A stretch of DNA of 64,000 nt from Plantago ovata (taxonomy: Eukaryota > Streptophyta > Magnoliopsida > Lamiales > Plantaginaceae): NCBI GenBank assembly GCA_028274465.1, contig CM051457.1, forward strand, positions 15,945,097 through 16,009,096, given 5' to 3'. The translations under genes and the position numbers were made by a program. Positions 61,201-64,000 of this stretch are shown here, in pieces. The stretch's first letter is position 1, and every line of letters begins with the position of its first letter. The notes under the pieces are model-generated. The model did not search any database. It was not told where the DNA came from and saw only the letters and a list, made by a program, of their open reading frames with translations.

Positions 61201-62249
61201 GATCAAGGCATAAGCCGTTCCTCTTAATGATGGATCAAATGGTGACGCTAGCTAGCTCGTGAAAATCAAGGAAGTTGTTAACATAATAACATGAGTGAGA
61301 AGAAGGATTCATCCACCAGCTATATATCAACAATCTCACAGATACAGCAGCGCTCACATGCTCTTTCAATCAATATCACATGCTCACATGTCCTTTTTTT
61401 TTTTTTTTTCTGATTACATTTAATTTATGATTCGTTTATATTTATTCCAAGATTTTAAACAAATTTTATATTAAAAAAAATGTTATGCCCAGATTGAGTG
61501 ATCACATTACTACGAGTGTCCCGAATGATATTTCTAGTAATTTTGTTTGAAGTCAAACCCTGGTCAAGAGTCAAAATAGTTTTTTTTTTTTTTTTTTCTA
61601 AAGATAAATTGTTGTCTCACCAGCTTTAAAAAATGAGTACGCCCGAGTCGAACCTGGCTAGGCACGTTATAGTAGAACAAACTGTAATTTAGGCTTCAAT
61701 TCAACTCGAATATCTTATCGACAATCTCAATTCGAACCGATCCGAGTACTTAAATCTCAGCTCCCATAATACCACTAGTAAATACTAATTCCTATCCCAT
61801 CAGCACAGAAAGAAAAATGTATGCGGGCCAACATTCCATTTTGAAGTTGGGGTGGGAACAAGAATGGGCAGATACTTGTTTCGCATGCCCTAGTAGTCGG
61901 TGATTAGCTTATAGATTAGATTAGATAAGGTGTGACAAATAGCATGTTCTACACAATCTACCAAACTTTAACTAATACTTATATAATCCTAATAATAACT
62001 AAAGTAATAATCTTAATATGAAAACTGAAAAGATTAAGTCATTTGAACGATAAAAATAAGCTGATGGAATTAATTAAGACACTACTGCTAAAAATTAGCA
62101 GGGAGAAAAATGATGATACCTATGAAGAATTCTTCTGGTCCTCCTGCAGCGGTGTGGTTGGGGCAGAGAACCGGGAGGTTCTGATCGGCGGTGGTGGCAG
62201 AGAAGAGGTGATTTGTTACTTTTTGGAGTCGCTGTTGAGCTGAATCCAT
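55240..62249 (-). CDS. LACS6: Peroxisomal long-chain acyl-CoA synthetase (LACS6/LACS7 type)
   Basis: Twenty-three exons join in phase from 62249 to 55240 to give exactly 700 residues, the family length. Exon starts on the minus strand: 62249, 60358, 60217, 60005, 59761, 59555, 59371, 58820, 58698, 58514, 58347, 58171, 57986, 57815, 57646, 57435, 57235, 57016, 56805, 56247, 55903, 55722, 55338. The N-terminus carries the peroxisomal signal PTS2, RLQKVTNHL. The AMP-binding P-loop [11 protein letters not shown] is at about 267-277, EGYGMTE follows, and the acyl-CoA synthetase signature [10 protein letters not shown] with [14 protein letters not shown] is near 525-555. It activates fatty acids to acyl-CoA for peroxisomal beta-oxidation of storage lipid. 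The C-terminus is SSSKSLL, with no PTS1 tripeptide, which favours LACS6 over LACS7. Intron 1 is 1.76 kb. Confidence 0.95.
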
Positions 62250-64000
62250 CTAATTAAGTTAGGAAAAATAAATGTATATTAATTATTGTGTTTTGCTGCA
62301 GTTTGTTTGTGGTGGTGTTGTTGAATCTATCATCAATCATACGATCGATATATACAATGGAGTGATCATTATGTAAGTAAATAAATGTACAGTATATATT
62401 ATTATGTAATAGTTATAGTACTGATCATTCATATGTTTTTCATGGGATTGTCCCTGTCACCTACTAATTTGCATTGATCAGGATTCAGGACAGACGTTTT
62501 AATATTATGTAAATAAATCTTCCTTCTTTCTTTATTTCTTTTCAAATTTCTTATGGATTGGCTTCACTTGTTTGGACTTTCGTGCAAGAATCGGTTTATC
62601 CTCTCCTTTTTTTTTGAGTGTATAGCCGTATGCTAGCCAAATTCCCCCGCCATTTAAATGAAGTGACGTTTTTGACTAGTAGATTGGTACCAACCAACCT
62701 ACAGCGATTCCGAATATGGTAGTTCTTTAGAGTGTGTGGTACAAGTATTTTTAGTTCGTAAGTCGGCGTTCCCAAACTGAATTCAAATTCCTTGCAAACC
62801 GAATAAGTAGGACATCTGGCAAATGTGGTGGGGTGGGGATGGTTATTCTTACATAGCCGGTGTACCTTATATCATACTAGATTATAGACTTTATTAATAG
62901 GGCAATGGAGAATTAATATAAATGACTAAATTTCGTTCATCCCCATCAGTTTAAGTCTTTGGGAGAGTTGAAATTCTATCATGGTATCAGAGCAGGCCCA
63001 AGTCAATAATGGTCACCCGTGTTGGGTTTGAGCCGATGTATATTTCGGCATTCATTGTCCACGTTGTACACCCGGTGTTCATACCGGGCTACACGTGAGG
63101 GGGCGTGTGTTAAACCCCATCTCACATCGTTTGAGAGTAGGACCTGAATTCAACATATAAGATTGGATAACCTTCTCCCCTTACAATGCCTTTTAAGGGG
63201 AAGATGGCCCAATTCTATCATGGTATCAGAGCCATCTGGCTGATGCCCACCTGGGTTCGAATCTCCCCGGAGACAAACTCCGCCCCATATTAAATTTTCA
63301 CTCGATTGGCCTCCCCAAAGAGGTTGAAATCGGCCACGAGTGCGGGGGATAATGGAGAATTAATATAAATGACTAGATTTCGTTCCCCCCACCAGCTTAA
63401 ACTTTTGGGAGAGTTGGAATTCTATCATAGGGAGTATATGATATGTAATATACATGCGATAAGTAACTTGTCGTTTTCACTTATCAGCGAATCTTGTACT
63501 ATACCGGTTATGAGGAGGTTATATGGTTAACATCGTTCTACAAATTGTTGCCAATTGTAAGGTTGAAATTGTTCCACATATATGGTGCTTGGAGCCCACG
63601 GAGCTAATGGATTTGTAGGGAGACAATTATTAATTTGGATCTAAATATCAGTAAACTAGTTTAACAGTGAGTCTTTTACTTTTACCAAGTGTACTCTCTT
63701 ATTCAATATAGATTGGTCGAAATTGTGGGCCGATCTAACACTTTTACCTTAAACATGATTAGATAAGTGTGTTAATTATAGTTGATGGTTAAGGGACGAA
63801 CCCAAAAAAGAGAAAGATGACATGTCTCCTCATCATCAACGTTGATCAAATTTAACAGTTTTTCCACAATATGAATTTAGAATCTATATGCTAGAACTTA
63901 GAATTCAATCGGCAAAGAGGGCCTTTAGTATGAAATCGCGGCTTTCTCAAGAATTTAAATTGCACTTTAAAACCGTTAAAAATGTTTCAAACTGCTACAC
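62250..64000. other. LACS promoter and right edge
   Basis: The first few hundred bases are the LACS leader/promoter. A TRIM-like element at 62903-63427 is listed separately. The last 570 bases show no recognisable gene. Confidence 0.5.
62903..63427 (+). mobile_element. TRIM-like retroelement with three LTR units
   Basis: The element has a left LTR (62903-62981) and a right LTR (63350-63427) sharing AATGGAGAATTAATATAAAT at the start and GAATTCTATCA-type ends. Both flanks carry the 5-mer TAGGG (62898-62902 and 63428-63432). After the left LTR comes a primer-binding site TGGTATCAGAGC (62982-62993), complementary to initiator Met-tRNA. A third, different LTR beginning TGTTAAACCCC (63108-63220) sits in the middle with its own TGGTATCAGAGC (63221-63232). 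Purine tracts (about 63094-63104 and 63336-63349) precede the middle and right LTRs. There is no gag-pol. At 525 bp it fits the TRIM class. Confidence 0.8.

Noticed and set aside
63244-63270. tRNA-like GGGTTCGAATCTCC
   Set aside because: It sits in the TRIM internal region and no cloverleaf can be drawn around it.

Overview
The window looks like nuclear DNA of a flowering plant, most likely a eudicot. It is AT-rich, the genes are interrupted by many GT-AG introns, and the predicted proteins belong to plant-specific or plant-typical families: WNK kinase with plant features, STP sugar carrier, phytocyanin, type I MADS box, peroxisomal long-chain acyl-CoA synthetase. Miniature transposons lie between and inside genes. 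There are no operons, bacterial genes, CRISPR arrays or convincing tRNA/rRNA genes.

Layout: 1.2-2.9 kb (+) a cinnamoyl-CoA-reductase-like SDR in six exons; 4.2-6.1 kb (-) a single-exon type II membrane protein with a GDS/DxxH esterase module; 8.3-9.1 kb (+) an intronless type I MADS-box gene; 9.3-10.7 kb remnants of a PPR gene and a short-chain dehydrogenase plus a 170-bp tandem repeat; 11.0-14.1 kb (-) a DUF1749-type alpha/beta hydrolase; 15.6-18.8 kb (-) a WNK kinase; 23.0-28.0 kb (-) SurE; 29.3-31.1 kb (-) a HAD pyrimidine-nucleotidase-like phosphatase; 31.1-35.7 kb a transposon-rich spacer; 35.7-41.0 kb (+) a KMS/VMP1-type membrane protein; 42.2-43.2 kb a long-TIR element; 44.4-48.3 kb (+) a hexose/H+ symporter close to STP13; 49-52 kb (+) a second alpha/beta hydrolase; 52.5-53.8 kb (-) a phytocyanin; 54.2 kb a SINE; 55.2-62.2 kb (-) a 23-exon peroxisomal LACS6/7-type synthetase; 62.9-63.4 kb a TRIM-like retroelement with three LTR-like units.

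I rebuilt the exon models by hand from splice sites and reading phase. Eleven of the twelve genes close in frame from start to stop; the exception is one junction in the second hydrolase. The genes do not form a pathway, although acyl-CoA activation, sugar import and several small hydrolases are all metabolic. I found no new multi-gene system. The most unusual signals are a start codon apparently made by splicing, a GC-AG intron, the three-LTR TRIM with an intact 5-bp target duplication, a SINE with textbook A and B boxes, two long-inverted-repeat elements rich in AGCTCC palindromes, and a long intronic hairpin.
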